Positions 1 to 8,721 of a DNA stretch of 64,000 nt are shown here, piece by piece. Under the pieces are notes generated by a model. That model was not told the origin of the DNA and searched no databases. It worked only from the letters and a program-made list of their open reading frames with translations. Where the stretch lies: contig DATMAB010000027.1 of assembly GCA_035573675.1 (NCBI GenBank), positions 349,447-413,446 of the forward strand. The letters are read 5' to 3'. Both the position numbers and the translations under genes were made by a program. Source of the DNA: Terriglobales bacterium (GTDB taxonomy: Bacteria; Acidobacteriota; Terriglobia; Terriglobales; Acidobacteriaceae). Every line of letters begins with the position of its first letter. Position 1 is the first letter of the stretch.

Positions 1-2
1 CC

Positions 3-617
3 AAGATCACCATCTCCGACGCCGACGTCTCCGGTTACTACGAGGAGCACAAGGCTGAGTTCAACCTCATCGAGCCGCGCGTGCACCTGGCCCAGATCGT
101 GGTCACCACCGCGCCCAACCCGCAGGTCCGCAATCAGAAGAACTCCAAGGCGCAGAACGAAGCCGAGGCCCGCAAGAAGATTCAGGAGATCATGAACCGC
201 CTGGAAAGCGGCGAGGACTTCGCCACCCTGGCCATGAACTGGTCCGAGGACCCGCAGACCGCCTCCAACGGCGGCGACCTGGGTTTTGTGCCGGAGTCGG
301 CGCTGAAGCAGGGCGAGGAGCCCGCCACCCGCGACGCCGTCATGCGGCTCAAGCCGGGCGAGACCAGCGGCATCATCCCGGTGGTGAACCCGCGCACCCG
401 TGAGCTGTGGGGCTTCCGCATCATCCGGGTGCTGGCCAAGGAACCCGCCGGGCAGCGCGACCTCAACGATCCCCGCGTGCAGGAGATCATCCGCGGTCAG
501 CTCCGCGAACGCCGTGAGCAGCTTCTCAAGGCCGCCTACTACGAGGTGGTCCGCAACGAGGCCCGCATCGAGAACCTGCTGGCCAAGGAAGTGCTGGGCA
601 GCGCCGAGAACAAGTGA
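3..617 (+). CDS. PpiC-type peptidyl-prolyl isomerase, 5' truncated
   Basis: The frame is open from the first bases of the window, so the gene starts upstream; about 204 residues are visible. The block HLAQIVV through the E-A-R-K-K helix, SGEDFATLAMNWSEDP, NGGDLGFVPES and the terminal RIIRVL strand is the parvulin (PpiC/SurA rotamase) fold, and the tail after about residue 160 is a basic helix ending in LLAKEVLGSAENK. Family knowledge: these proteins catalyse cis-trans isomerisation of prolyl bonds and usually help outer-membrane or secreted proteins fold in the periplasm. The signal peptide and the SurA-like N-domain would lie outside the window. A short spacer separates it from the exported FN3 lipoprotein that follows. 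Confidence 0.9.
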   Translation, partial: KITISDADVSGYYEEHKAEFNLIEPRVHLAQIVVTTAPNPQVRNQKNSKAQNEAEARKKIQEIMNRLESGEDFATLAMNWSEDPQTASNGGDLGFVPESALKQGEEPATRDAVMRLKPGETSGIIPVVNPRTRELWGFRIIRVLAKEPAGQRDLNDPRVQEIIRGQLRERREQLLKAAYYEVVRNEARIENLLAKEVLGSAENK

Positions 618-719
618 GCGCATGGCGTGCCGGTTCGCTCGGCCTCGCTGGTCGAGGACCTGAGACCTTGACCCGACACCTGACACCTCGCACCCGACCT
701 GTTACCCTGTAACGCTCGC

Positions 720-1826
720 ATGAACCGGCTTTCCGCCTTCCCGGCCGCGGGGTTGCTGTTGTTGTGTGCGGCGTGCGCGGTGCCCGGGGCGCCCCAGCCT
801 CCTTCTCTGGAGCTTCCGCGCCCGGTTCGCGACCTTGAGGCGCGGCGCAAGGGCGACCGTGTCCTGCTGGCCTGGACGCCCCCCGCCGAAACCACGGACG
901 CCACCCGCATCGCCCGCCCGGGCGTGACGCGCGTGTGCCGCTTGCCGGATGCGCAAGCCACCACGTGTGCCCCGGCGGGCGAACTTGTCGCCGGTCGCTG
1001 GGCAGGCGTCCCACGCGCGGAGTTCACCGACCGCATCCCGCCGGAGGAGCAAAGTGCGAACCCGGCCGGATTCCGCTACTACGCCGTTGAAACCCTGAAC
1101 GACCGCGGCCAGAGCGCCGGACTCTCCAACCGCGTCCAGGTTCCGCTCGCGCCCACGCTCGAGCCCCCGAGCGACCTGCGGGCCGCACTCAGCGCCGAAG
1201 GCATTACGCTCACCTGGACCGGTCGCATCCATCAGCACGCAGAGCCGCAGATGCGCCATCGGTATCGCCTGTACCGTCGCAGTCCCGGCGGGCCGGATGC
1301 GGTCATCGCCGAGTTCCTGCTCACCACCGCGCCCGAAGCGCGCATTGTCGACCGCGCCTTCGACTGGGAAAAGACGTACCAGTATCGCGTCGCCGTGGTC
1401 ACGGTTTTTCCGCGGGATGGCGAAGCGCCCATCGAAGTGGAGGGCGAGGACTCGGCGGCGGTAGAAGTCGTAGCCCACGATACCTTCCCGCCTGCAGCAC
1501 CCACCGGCCTGCAAGCGGTTTCTTCCGCGAGCGGTGCCGAGCGATTCGTGGACCTCATTTGGACCGCGAACACCGAGGCCGACCTCGCGGGCTATCACGT
1601 CTATCGCCGCGACCCCACGCCGCCGCACCGGCGCGCAGCCGGCACCGGCGATCCTGGTGAATTCCTGCCGCCCCGCCGCATCACCTCCGAATTGGTGAAA
1701 GCCCCCGCCTTCCGCGACTCCCAGGTCGAGCCCGGGAAGCGATATCTTTACTCGGTCACCGCCGTAGACGTGCGCGGCAACGAGAGCCCGCCCTCGGCGG
1801 AAGCGTCCGAGACGGTGCCCGAGTAG
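720..1826 (+). CDS. Fibronectin type III domain protein, probable lipoprotein
   Basis: The 368-residue product starts with a short hydrophobic signal (AAGLLLLCAAC) with a cysteine at about residue 19. The lipobox is not ideal (Cys at -3), so it is a probable rather than certain lipoprotein. The rest reads as three beta-rich FN3-like repeats at about residues 30-125, 135-240 and 255-365, with typical signatures such as PPSDLRA, ITLTWTG, YQYRVAVV, APTGLQAV, VDLIWTAN, AGYHVYRR and KRYLYSVTAVD. FN3 arrays in secreted bacterial proteins usually serve adhesion or act as spacers; no catalytic domain is visible. The start lies just after a stretch of TGACACCTGACACCTCG-like word repeats. Confidence 0.8.
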   Translation: MNRLSAFPAAGLLLLCAACAVPGAPQPPSLELPRPVRDLEARRKGDRVLLAWTPPAETTDATRIARPGVTRVCRLPDAQATTCAPAGELVAGRWAGVPRAEFTDRIPPEEQSANPAGFRYYAVETLNDRGQSAGLSNRVQVPLAPTLEPPSDLRAALSAEGITLTWTGRIHQHAEPQMRHRYRLYRRSPGGPDAVIAEFLLTTAPEARIVDRAFDWEKTYQYRVAVVTVFPRDGEAPIEVEGEDSAAVEVVAHDTFPPAAPTGLQAVSSASGAERFVDLIWTANTEADLAGYHVYRRDPTPPHRRAAGTGDPGEFLPPRRITSELVKAPAFRDSQVEPGKRYLYSVTAVDVRGNESPPSAEASETVPE

Positions 1827-1828
1827 CC

Positions 1829-2620
1829 ATGCGATTCTGCCGCTTCCAATCCGCCGAGGGTCCGCGCTACGGCCGCATCGACGCCGTCGCCGGGCGCGAT
1901 TGCATCATCGAGATCATCGCGCCGCCCTTCCCGCCCGCGGGCGTCGAGCCGGCGCAGCCGCTGCCCCGTCCGCTGCCCGTCGAGTACGCGCAACTGCTGG
2001 TTCCCGTCGAGCCCTCGAAGATCGTCTGCATCGGCCGCAACTATCGCGAGCACGCCAAAGAACTGGAGCACGAGATTCCGACCGAGCCCATGTTCTTCCT
2101 CAAGCCGCCGTCCTCGCTTCTTGCGCACGCAGGAGTCATCCGCTGCCCGCGGGAATCCCAGCGCGTGGACCACGAGGGCGAGCTGGCCCTGGTCATCGCC
2201 CGCACCTGCTCCCGACTGGCCGAGGGCGAGGACGTGCGGCCGTTCATCCTCGGCTACACCTGCCTCAACGACGTGACCGCCCGCGACCTGCAGCCCAAGT
2301 CCGGCCCCTGGACCCGGGCCAAGGGTTTCGACACTTTCTGTCCCGTGGGCCCGCTGGTGAGCGATGGGCTGGATCCCTGGGCTGGGGTGGCGGTCGAAAC
2401 CCGGGTGAACGGTCAGGTGCGCCAGCAGGGAAACACACGCGATTTCCTGTTTCCCCTCGATGCTATAATCCGTGCCATCTCCCGCGTCATGACCTTGCTT
2501 CCCGGCGACCTCGTCGCTACGGGCACGCCCGCGGGCGTGGGCCCGCTCCAGACCGGGGACACAGTGGAGGTGAGCGTGGAGGGCGTGGGCACCTTGCGCA
2601 ACACCGTCATGGACGAGTGA
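1829..2620 (+). CDS. Fumarylacetoacetate hydrolase (FAH) family protein
   Basis: The 263-residue protein has the FAH C-terminal-type fold: [12 protein letters not shown] at about 67-78, a [12 protein letters not shown] loop at 87-98, and the metal site in HEGELALVI (E116, E118) followed by NDVTARD (D148). [13 protein letters not shown] and the late [13 protein letters not shown] loop are also classic. Family members cleave or decarboxylate 2-oxo acids such as acylpyruvates, 2-hydroxyhepta-2,4-dienedioate or fumarylpyruvate with Mg2+. The exact substrate cannot be read from sequence. It starts 2 bp after the FN3 gene and is followed at 16 bp by the aldolase/transaldolase gene, so the three may be cotranscribed. 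Confidence 0.9.
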   Translation: MRFCRFQSAEGPRYGRIDAVAGRDCIIEIIAPPFPPAGVEPAQPLPRPLPVEYAQLLVPVEPSKIVCIGRNYREHAKELEHEIPTEPMFFLKPPSSLLAHAGVIRCPRESQRVDHEGELALVIARTCSRLAEGEDVRPFILGYTCLNDVTARDLQPKSGPWTRAKGFDTFCPVGPLVSDGLDPWAGVAVETRVNGQVRQQGNTRDFLFPLDAIIRAISRVMTLLPGDLVATGTPAGVGPLQTGDTVEVSVEGVGTLRNTVMDE

Positions 2621-2636
2621 TACAGGTGCAACCAAG

Positions 2637-3281
2637 ATGAAATTCTTCCTCGACACCGCCAACCTGAACGAGATTCGCGAGGCCGCCGCCCTCGGCATCC
2701 TCGACGGCGTCACCACCAACCCGTCTCTGGTGGCCAAGGAGGGCAAGCCCTTCAAGGAGACCATCCTCGAGATCTGTTCCGTCGTGGATGGCCCGGTGAA
2801 CGTTGAGGTGGTCGCCACCGATGCCGGCGGAATGTGCAGGGAAGCGCACGACTACGTCACCTGGCACAAGAGCGTGGTGGTCAAGCTGCCCACCACGCGC
2901 GAAGGATTGAAGGCCTGCAAGTGCCTTTCCGGGGAGGGCATCCGCACCAACCTGACGCTGTGCTTCTCACCCAACCAGGCGCTGCTGGTGGCCAAGGCCG
3001 GAGCCACCTATGTAAGCCCCTTCGTGGGCCGCCTCGATGACATCAGCCACGTGGGCATGGACGTGGTCCGCACAACGGTGCAGATCTACCGGAATTACGG
3101 CTACGCGACGCAGGTGCTGGCGGCGTCCCTGCGGCATCCTCTGCACGTGGTGGAGGCCGCGCTGGCCGGCGCGCACGTGGCCACCATGCCTTTCAAGGTT
3201 TTCGAGCTCATGCTCAAGCATCCGCTGACCGATCGCGGCCTGGAACAGTTCCTCAAGGATTGGGAGAAAGCGAAGAAATAG
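2637..3281 (+). CDS. fsa: Fructose-6-phosphate aldolase / TalC-type transaldolase
   Basis: At 214 residues this matches the short TalC/FSA branch of the transaldolase family. [24 protein letters not shown] and the Schiff-base lysine in VVVKLPTT (K83) are intact, as are [31 protein letters not shown] (split here as [10 protein letters not shown] and [11 protein letters not shown]) and the ATMPF segment near the end. The family transfers or cleaves dihydroxyacetone units and acts either as transaldolase in the non-oxidative pentose phosphate pathway or as fructose-6-phosphate aldolase; the two cannot be told apart reliably here. The ATG follows TACAGGTGCAACCAAG, a weak ribosome binding site. 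Confidence 0.93.
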   Translation: MKFFLDTANLNEIREAAALGILDGVTTNPSLVAKEGKPFKETILEICSVVDGPVNVEVVATDAGGMCREAHDYVTWHKSVVVKLPTTREGLKACKCLSGEGIRTNLTLCFSPNQALLVAKAGATYVSPFVGRLDDISHVGMDVVRTTVQIYRNYGYATQVLAASLRHPLHVVEAALAGAHVATMPFKVFELMLKHPLTDRGLEQFLKDWEKAKK

Positions 3282-3360
3282 TGGCTAGTGGTCGGTGGCC
3301 AGTGGTCAGTTTCAGAATCCCCAAGGTCCTTTCTTCCCGCCATCCTGAGCGCAGGATCTC
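3281..3360 (+). repeat. Intergenic word array (GTGGCCAGTGG type) plus CATCCTGAGCG word
   Basis: Directly at the stop codon of the aldolase gene the DNA becomes a run of near-repeated words: TAGTGGCTAGTGGTC, GGTGGCCAGTGGTCAG. It is followed by a CATCCTGAGCGCAGGAT word that recurs near 27430. The same TGGCCAGTGG vocabulary forms both arms of the inverted array at 13070-13228. Only one arm is seen here. Confidence 0.6.
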
Positions 3361-3385
3361 GGTTTTCTTCCCGCGACTTTAGCCA

Positions 3386-3772
3386 ATGGATCGTACGCTT
3401 CTCTACATCACCTCCGCGGCTGTCGCCATCGCCGGCTCGGCTGCCGCCGTCTCCTGGTTCCGTCGCCGTAAGACTCCCGAGCAGCGCGAGCGCGAACGGC
3501 GCCAGCGCCTGGTGGCGACCGGCCGCATCATCGACGGCACCATCCTCGATGTGCACGAGGTTCCTTCGACCGCAGGTCCGCTGCAACTGCTCGTCTACCG
3601 CTACGACGTGCGCGGCGTTTCCTACGAAGCCTCGCAGGACGTCACCCATCTGCGTCAATACCTGGACCTCCACTCCTGCCGTATCGGCGTGCCCGCCGCC
3701 GTGAAGTACGACCCCCACAATCCCGGCGACTCCATCGTCATCGCCGAGGGCTGGTCGGGCCTCCGGTCATAA
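3386..3772 (+). CDS. Small membrane-anchored DUF3592-like protein
   Basis: The 128-residue product has one N-terminal membrane span (residues 5-24), a highly basic linker (RRRKTPEQRERERRQR), and then a compact beta-rich domain with GRIIDGTILDVHE, YRYDVRGVSYEASQDV and VKYDPHNPGDSIV. The last motif (a strand, then YxPxNPxxS) is typical of DUF3592-type proteins, whose function is unknown. The domain probably faces the cytoplasm given the basic stretch after the span, but this is inference. It stands alone between an intergenic repeat and the ccdA promoter. Confidence 0.7.
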   Translation: MDRTLLYITSAAVAIAGSAAAVSWFRRRKTPEQRERERRQRLVATGRIIDGTILDVHEVPSTAGPLQLLVYRYDVRGVSYEASQDVTHLRQYLDLHSCRIGVPAAVKYDPHNPGDSIVIAEGWSGLRS

Positions 3773-3780
3773 CCCTTGCG

Positions 3781-3829
3781 GTGCCCCGCCTCAGGTCTGC
3801 GCGATGCTCTTCCGCGCAGACGTGGGGAA
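3781..3829 (+). repeat. Imperfect palindrome, GTGCCCC...TGGGG family, copy 1
   Basis: GTGCCCCGCCTCAGGTCTGC is followed by a short loop and GCGCAGACGTGGGG, so the ends GTGCCCC/TGGGG and the inner TCTGCGCG/CGCGCAGA pair. Other copies with the same ends occur near 5449, 28723, 36726, 36816, 38876 and 39003. Confidence 0.75.
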
Positions 3830-3964
3830 AGGCCGCGCTGACGCCATGCCCCGGGGCTACAGAGTGTCCCGGATTCCGCGTAACCGTCGGCCGTACCAGG
3901 CATCTACATGATTTGGCGGCACTAACTGAAATCCGGCTGTGCTCCCGTGGTTTTGCAACTGCGT

Positions 3965-3973
3965 TGATACAAT
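3965..3973 (+). promoter_or_regulatory. Extended -10 promoter for ccdA, nearly leaderless
   Basis: TGATACAAT is an extended -10 element (TG-N-TACAAT). The ccdA ATG begins 10 bp after it and no Shine-Dalgarno sequence lies between, so transcription would start within a few bases of the start codon. No good -35 is visible. Confidence 0.4.
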
Positions 3974-3982
3974 AAACTGCAG

Positions 3983-4723
3983 ATGTCGAGTCTTCCGCTT
4001 CCCATCGCGGCGTTCGTGGCAGGGCTGGTGTCGTTCCTTTCGCCCTGCGTGCTGCCGCTGGTCCCCGGCTATGTTTCGCTCATCTCCGGCGTGGGTGTGG
4101 AAGAGCTCAAGACCCGCGAGCAGCGCCTGCTGGGCGCCTTGATGCGCAACTCGCTGATGTTCATCCTGGGCTTCTCGGCAGTGTTCATCGCGCTGGGTGC
4201 GGTTGCGACCACGGTGGGGCAGATGGCCCGCGACTATTACCCCATCCTGACCCGCGTGGCCGGCCTGGTAATCATCGTGTTCGGCCTGCATCTCACCGGG
4301 TTGATGAAGATCAAGGCCCTCTACGCGGATAAGCGCCTGCACAGCGTCAAGGGCGGCTCCACCATGGCGGGCGCCTTCCTGGTGGGATTCGCCTTCGCCT
4401 TCGGCTGGACGCCCTGCATCGGGCCCATCCTGGCTACCATCCTGGCGCTAGCGGGCTCGCAGGAGCAGGTCATCCAGGGCGTCGCTCTGCTGGCCGTGTA
4501 CTCGCTGGGACTGGCGGTGCCGTTCCTGCTGACTTCGCTGGGCATCGACCGCTTCCTCGAGTTCTACGCGCGCTTCCGGCGGTACTTGAATGCGGTGGAG
4601 GTCGGCAGTGGCGTTCTGCTCATCCTCATCGGTACTCTGGTGTTCACGCGCAAGCTGACCCTGCTGGCGGGATGGTTGAACCAGATGCCCGTCTTCCGCT
4701 GGCTGGTTGAGGGATATCTGTGA
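3983..4723 (+). CDS. ccdA: Cytochrome c biogenesis protein CcdA
   Basis: A 246-residue polytopic protein with six predicted membrane spans. The redox-active cysteines are C22 in LSPCVLPLVPGY and C145 in GWTPCIGPIL, both in the classic positions. Family knowledge: CcdA carries electrons from cytoplasmic thioredoxin across the inner membrane to periplasmic thiol carriers used in cytochrome c maturation and disulfide reduction. Its TGA stop overlaps the GTG start of the next gene, a TlpA-like thioredoxin, which is its likely periplasmic partner, and a free DsbD N-domain protein follows. Translation of the two overlapping genes is probably coupled. Confidence 0.95.
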   Translation: MSSLPLPIAAFVAGLVSFLSPCVLPLVPGYVSLISGVGVEELKTREQRLLGALMRNSLMFILGFSAVFIALGAVATTVGQMARDYYPILTRVAGLVIIVFGLHLTGLMKIKALYADKRLHSVKGGSTMAGAFLVGFAFAFGWTPCIGPILATILALAGSQEQVIQGVALLAVYSLGLAVPFLLTSLGIDRFLEFYARFRRYLNAVEVGSGVLLILIGTLVFTRKLTLLAGWLNQMPVFRWLVEGYL

Positions 4724-5313
4724 AGCGCAACGCAATCGTGCTTTCGGTAGTGACGCTGGCGGTGGCCCTGATGCTCTATGCCGGCAGCCGCCTGGCCGTG
4801 CCCCACGACAAGCCTGCCGCAGGCGGCAAACTGCGCGGCAATCCGCAGGGCGCGCTGGCGCCCGACTTCACCTTGCAGTCACTCGACGGGCGCACCGTGC
4901 GCCTGGCCGATCTGCGCGGCAAGGCCGTGGTGCTGAACTTCTGGGCCACCTGGTGCGGGCCCTGCAAGATCGAAATGCCCTGGCTGGACGAGTTCCAGAA
5001 GAAATACAGCGCCCAGGGCGTGGAGGTCATCGGCGTCTCCATGGATGAGGACCGCAGCAAGGTGGGCCCCTTCATCCAGGAGCTGGGCGTCGGGTACACC
5101 ATCCTGCATGGCACCGAGGAAGTCGGTGACGCCTACGGCGGCGTGCAGTTCCTGCCCGCCACCTTCTATATCGATCGCGAAGGCAAGATTGTGGACCGGG
5201 TCTTCGGCCTGGTGAGCCACAGCGAGATCGAGGGCAATATCAAGAAGTCCATGGGCACGGTCGCCGCCGTCCCACCGGCGCAGGAGCATGCAGACACGCA
5301 CGAGGGACATTGA
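4720..5313 (+). CDS. TlpA/ResA-like membrane-anchored thioredoxin
   Basis: The 197-residue protein has an N-terminal membrane anchor (about residues 4-22) and a TlpA/ResA-type thioredoxin domain. APDFTLQSLDG leads into FWATWCGPC with the active cysteines C79 and C82, then VEVIGVSMDED, and the cis-proline strand QFLPATFYIDREGKIV. It should act outside the cytoplasm, reducing apocytochrome c or other thiols with electrons from CcdA. The GTG start overlaps the ccdA stop by 4 bp (GTGA). The C-terminus is His-rich (EHADTHEGH), which is not conserved in the family and could be a chance feature. Confidence 0.93.
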   Translation: MKRNAIVLSVVTLAVALMLYAGSRLAVPHDKPAAGGKLRGNPQGALAPDFTLQSLDGRTVRLADLRGKAVVLNFWATWCGPCKIEMPWLDEFQKKYSAQGVEVIGVSMDEDRSKVGPFIQELGVGYTILHGTEEVGDAYGGVQFLPATFYIDREGKIVDRVFGLVSHSEIEGNIKKSMGTVAAVPPAQEHADTHEGH

Positions 5314-5448
5314 GCCGATGTTCGGGTTCGTATCAGGGGACGACTTCAGTCGTGCCGATACGCAGCCATTAACCATGGGGCTTTAGCGCGTGAGGTAAGG
5401 CGAGATGAATTCAGGACCAACCCGCGAAGCGCGCGGCAGTATGAGAAG

Positions 5449-5491
5449 GTGCCCCATGTCTGCGCCTTGGCGTTCGGCGCAGACGCGGGAA
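5449..5491 (+). repeat. Imperfect palindrome, GTGCCCC family, copy 2
   Basis: GTGCCCCATGTCTGCGCC pairs with GGCGCAGACGCGGG across a short TTGGCGTTC loop. This copy closely matches the one at 28723. It sits in the long spacer before the DsbD N-domain gene, next to the three-hairpin repeat. Confidence 0.75.
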
Positions 5492-5506
5492 AAATGGGCT
5501 CTACAG

Positions 5507-5596
5507 CAGTCGCGAAGCGACGGCAAATCGATAGCCCAGCACGTAAGTGCTGGGTGGCAGAAGCGAGTGGCGCCCGAGTCCCGTAGGGACGGCACC
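5507..5596 (+). repeat. Three-hairpin intergenic repeat, copy 1
   Basis: Three consecutive small palindromes: CAGTCGCGAAGCGACGG, then AGCCCAGCACGTAAGTGCTG(GG), then GTCCCGTAGGGACGGCACC. The same order, sequence and spacing recurs at 6187-6275. The pair brackets the 164-residue DsbD N-domain gene on both sides in direct orientation. Confidence 0.85.
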
Positions 5597-5611
5597 CAGG
5601 GAAGAGAAACG

Positions 5612-6106
5612 ATGTTCGCGAAACTAACCTCCGGATTCTTATTGATGGCCCTGTTCACCCTCCCGCTCGCCGCGCAATGGAGCAATCCGCCGACGGCACC
5701 GACGGTGAACGTCGCGCCGGTCGCGCCCATCACCGTAGCCGCGGGAAAGGCCACGCAGGTGCCCATCCGCTTCACGCTCACCAAGGGCTTCCACGTGAAT
5801 TCCAACGTCCCCCGGTCGGAGCTGCTTATCCCCACCGTGCTCATGCTCAACGCTCCCGCACCTGCGATTACCTTCGATATCGCCTATCCCAAGGGCGAGG
5901 ACGTGGCCTTCGACTTCGCGCCCAAGGAGAAGCTGAATGTCTACACGGGCGAGTTCATCCTGAACGTGCGTGTGAAGGCGGCGCGTTCTGCAGCTGCGGG
6001 CACCCACAAAGTCGCAGGCGACCTGCGCTACCAGGCCTGTAACGACCGTGCCTGCTTCCCGCCGAAGAAAGTTCCCGTGGCCTTCGATCTCGTAGTGACT
6101 AAATAG
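5612..6106 (+). CDS. Stand-alone DsbD N-terminal (thiol:disulfide) domain protein
   Basis: I place the start at ATG 5612 because it gives a good signal peptide (MFAKLTSGFLLMALFTLPLA, cleavage near AAQ) and the upstream frame runs through repeat DNA. The 164-residue product is an immunoglobulin-like beta domain of the DsbD N-terminal/DsbC-binding type. The signature YQACNDRACFPP near the end holds the redox pair C143 and C148, comparable to the YQGC..FCYPP site of DsbD. In DsbD this domain is fused to a CcdA-like membrane domain and a thioredoxin domain; here the other two parts are the preceding two genes. It probably passes electrons from the TlpA-like protein to periplasmic substrates. Confidence 0.85.
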   Translation: MFAKLTSGFLLMALFTLPLAAQWSNPPTAPTVNVAPVAPITVAAGKATQVPIRFTLTKGFHVNSNVPRSELLIPTVLMLNAPAPAITFDIAYPKGEDVAFDFAPKEKLNVYTGEFILNVRVKAARSAAAGTHKVAGDLRYQACNDRACFPPKKVPVAFDLVVTK

Positions 6107-6186
6107 CTCTGGGTACGACTGACATCGTGCCGAACAGGCAGACGACCCCTAGGCAGCGGATACCATGTTGACGATCAGCAATTCGT

Positions 6187-6275
6187 CAGTCGCGAAGCGA
6201 CGGAAACTCGAAAGCCCAGCACGTTAGTGCTGGGTGAAGATTGGAGAACGGTCCGAGTCGCGTAGCGACGGCACC
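6187..6275 (+). repeat. Three-hairpin intergenic repeat, copy 2
   Basis: CAGTCGCGAAGCGACGG, then AGCCCAGCACGTTAGTGCTG(GG), then GAGTCGCGTAGCGACGGCACC split by short linkers. It is a near copy of 5507-5596. The third hairpin differs (GTCGCGTAGCGAC instead of GTCCCGTAGGGAC) but keeps pairing, a compensatory change that points to selection on the fold or a hairpin-dependent spread. Confidence 0.85.
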
Positions 6276-6299
6276 TGAGAGAAATCTGACCAACCTTAA

Positions 6300-6686
6300 T
6301 CACTCCGTCCGTATCTGCATCGTGTCGTCGATGCTGAGCTGGCGCGGCACGCCCCGCTCAGGCGTCCCCGTATGCGTGGCCACGATGCGGAACCCGCCCT
6401 CGGTAATCTCCGCCGAATACTGATACGGCCCGCGGCTGTTCGTCGGCATGGAGATGTCACCGGCCGCGCGCAGCTCGTCGATGGTGGCGTACTTGCCCTC
6501 GGTGGCGAAGTGGCGCCGCTCAGCATTGGCCAGCGCGATCAGGTCGTTCTTCACGCCCGCCACATCGATGGTCGCCCGCGGGCTGCCTCCCTCCGTCGGC
6601 GCCACGTTCTGCGCCTGGCGCGTGAAGATGTAGAAGCCAACCGCTACCACCACCAACAGCCCGACGAATCCCAGCGCCCGTCCCAT
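6300..6686 (-). CDS. Pilin-like single-span protein
   Basis: The 128-residue product begins with a hydrophobic helix (residues 4-21, LGFVGLLVVVAVGFYIF) followed by a soluble domain. DLIALANAERRHFATEGKYATIDELRAAGDI resembles the N-terminal helix of minor type IV pseudopilins (shown here as NAERRHFATEGKYATIDEL), and the remainder is a beta region (YQYSAEITEGGFRIVATHTG) typical of the same fold. No GFTLxE prepilin peptidase motif is present, so it may be a pseudopilin-like membrane protein rather than a processed pilin. It is alone, downstream of glnS on the same strand. Confidence 0.6.
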   Translation of the reverse strand: MGRALGFVGLLVVVAVGFYIFTRQAQNVAPTEGGSPRATIDVAGVKNDLIALANAERRHFATEGKYATIDELRAAGDISMPTNSRGPYQYSAEITEGGFRIVATHTGTPERGVPRQLSIDDTMQIRTE

Positions 6687-6768
6687 GATGCCCTCCGCTC
6701 GGGCATTCTAATGCTGTATGGCTCACGTTTGTCGTGTCTGGAAGACATGCAACTTTTCCCTCATGGGT

Positions 6769-8499
6769 TCACAGCGCTTTTTCGATCTTCGCCCAGGTGT
6801 CCTTCAGCGCCACCGTCCGGTTGAACACCGGCTTCCCCGGCTTGGAATCGGGATCGACGCAGAAGTACCCTAGGCGCTCGAACTGGTAGCGTGCGCCGAC
6901 CGCCGCCCCGGCCAGTGAAGGCTCCAGCTTGCAGCCGCTGAGAATGACCAGCGAGTTCGGATCAAGATTAGCGGTGAAGTCCTGGCCGTCCTCCGTCTGG
7001 TTGGGGTCGGGCTTGGTGAACAGCTTGTCGTAGAGCCGCACTTCGGCGTCAAGCGCATGCGCCGCTGACACCCAGTGGATGGTCGCTTTGACCTTGCGTC
7101 CGTCCGGAGCATTCCCGCCCCGCGTGGCAGGATCGTAGGTACAGCGCACCTCGACCACTTCGCCCTTGGCGTCCTTCACCACGCTCTTGCAGGTTACGAA
7201 GTAGCCGTAGCGCAGCCGCACTTCGCGGCCGGGCGCCAGCCGGTGGTAGCCCTTGGGCGGGTCTTCCCGGAAGTCGTCCTGCTCGATGTAAAGCTCCCGT
7301 GAGAAAGGAACCTTGCGAGTTCCCGCAGCGGGATCTTCCGGGTTGTTGACGGCTTCGACTTCCTCCACCTGCCCTTCGGGGTAGTTCTCGATCACCAGCT
7401 TCAGGGGGCGGAGCACGGCCATCACCCGCGGCGCGCGCGCGTTCAGCTCCTTGCGCACAAAGTGCTCCAGCATCGCGTAGTCGGTCGTCCCGTTGGTGCG
7501 CGAGACGCCCACCGCGGCGCAGAAATTGCGGATGGCCTCCGGCGGAAAGCCGCGCCGCCGCAGCCCGCAAAGCGTGGGCATGCGCGGATCGTCCCAGCCG
7601 CTCACATGACCTTCCTGCACCAGTTGCAGCAGCTTGCGCTTGCTCAGCACCGTGTAGGTGAGGTTGAGGCGGTCGAACTCGATCTGCTGCGAAGGAAAGA
7701 TGCCCAGGTTCTCGATGAACCAGCGGTAGAGCGGCTGATGGTCGGCGAACTCCAGCGTGCACATCGAGTGCGTGATTCGCTCGATGGAATCGCTCTGGCC
7801 GTGCGCATAATCGTAGGTCGGATAGATGCACCACTTGTTCCCGGTGCGATGGTGCGCTGCATGCACGATGCGGTACATCACCGGATCACGCAGGTTCAGG
7901 TTGGGTGAAGCCATGTCGATCTTCGCGCGCAGCGTCCGCGACCCGTTGGGGAACTCGCCCTTGCGCATGCGCCCGAACAGGTCGAGGTTCTCCTCGACCG
8001 AGCGGTTGCGATACGGGCTTTCGCGGCCGGGCTCGGTCAACGTGCCGCGATATTCGCGGACTTCATCGGCGCTCAGATCGTCCACGTAGGCCTTGCCCGC
8101 CTTAATGAGTTGAACGGCCCACTCGTAGAGCTGATCGAAGTAGTCGGAGGCGTAGAACAGGCCGTCCCACTCGTAGCCCAGCCAGCGCACATCTTCTTGG
8201 ATGGACTCGACGTACTCGGTTTCCTCCTTTTCCGGATTGGTATCGTCGAAGCGCAGGTTGGTGCGGCCGCCGAATTCGTCGGCGAGGGAAAAGTCGAGGT
8301 AGATGGCTTTGGCGTGCCCGATGTGGAGATACCCGTTGGGCTCGGGAGGGAACCGCGTCTGGATAACGGCGTCGCCGAACTTCCGCGTCCGCAGATCCTC
8401 GACGATGATGTCGCGGATGAAGTTCGAGGGCTTCACCTCGGCCGAGGCGGCCGCTCCGGCGTCCACGGCAGGCTTCGGGTTCTTGGCGGCTTCGGGCAT
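6769..8499 (-). CDS. glnS: Glutamine--tRNA ligase
   Basis: The 576-residue class I synthetase attaches glutamine to tRNA-Gln in the cytoplasm. The HIGH motif is in [15 protein letters not shown] and the KMSKS loop is present as VLSKRKL, the usual GlnRS variant. [15 protein letters not shown], the anticodon-binding beta-barrels after about residue 340 and the length all fit. I chose ATG 8499 (MPEAAKNPK); an in-frame TTG nine codons upstream is possible but less likely. GlnRS is sporadic in bacteria, many of which use the GatCAB amidotransferase route instead, and it is common in Acidobacteriota. Confidence 0.96.
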   Translation of the reverse strand: MPEAAKNPKPAVDAGAAASAEVKPSNFIRDIIVEDLRTRKFGDAVIQTRFPPEPNGYLHIGHAKAIYLDFSLADEFGGRTNLRFDDTNPEKEETEYVESIQEDVRWLGYEWDGLFYASDYFDQLYEWAVQLIKAGKAYVDDLSADEVREYRGTLTEPGRESPYRNRSVEENLDLFGRMRKGEFPNGSRTLRAKIDMASPNLNLRDPVMYRIVHAAHHRTGNKWCIYPTYDYAHGQSDSIERITHSMCTLEFADHQPLYRWFIENLGIFPSQQIEFDRLNLTYTVLSKRKLLQLVQEGHVSGWDDPRMPTLCGLRRRGFPPEAIRNFCAAVGVSRTNGTTDYAMLEHFVRKELNARAPRVMAVLRPLKLVIENYPEGQVEEVEAVNNPEDPAAGTRKVPFSRELYIEQDDFREDPPKGYHRLAPGREVRLRYGYFVTCKSVVKDAKGEVVEVRCTYDPATRGGNAPDGRKVKATIHWVSAAHALDAEVRLYDKLFTKPDPNQTEDGQDFTANLDPNSLVILSGCKLEPSLAGAAVGARYQFERLGYFCVDPDSKPGKPVFNRTVALKDTWAKIEKAL

Positions 8500-8721
8500 G
8501 GGCGGAGCCAATCTCCATCTTAGCAACTGGGCCTACTCCTGCAGTTGGAACGCCCGCAACCGGCCCCACATGCCGCCCAACCGGGTACCTTAGTAACCTC
8601 GGAACGCATTGACGGAGGCTGGGTTCGGCCCTATAGTGCAGACAAAACCGTTTGCCGCATCGAGGCCGGTTCGCGCGTCCCTGGCCATCCCCGGGCGAGA
8701 TGCCGCGCGGTGGGACACTGG

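Noticed and set aside
8545..8721. Longer N-terminus for the GAF-GGDEF-HD-GYP protein
   Set aside because: Arg/Pro/Gly-rich, no conserved features, and the membrane span follows directly after GTG 8722.
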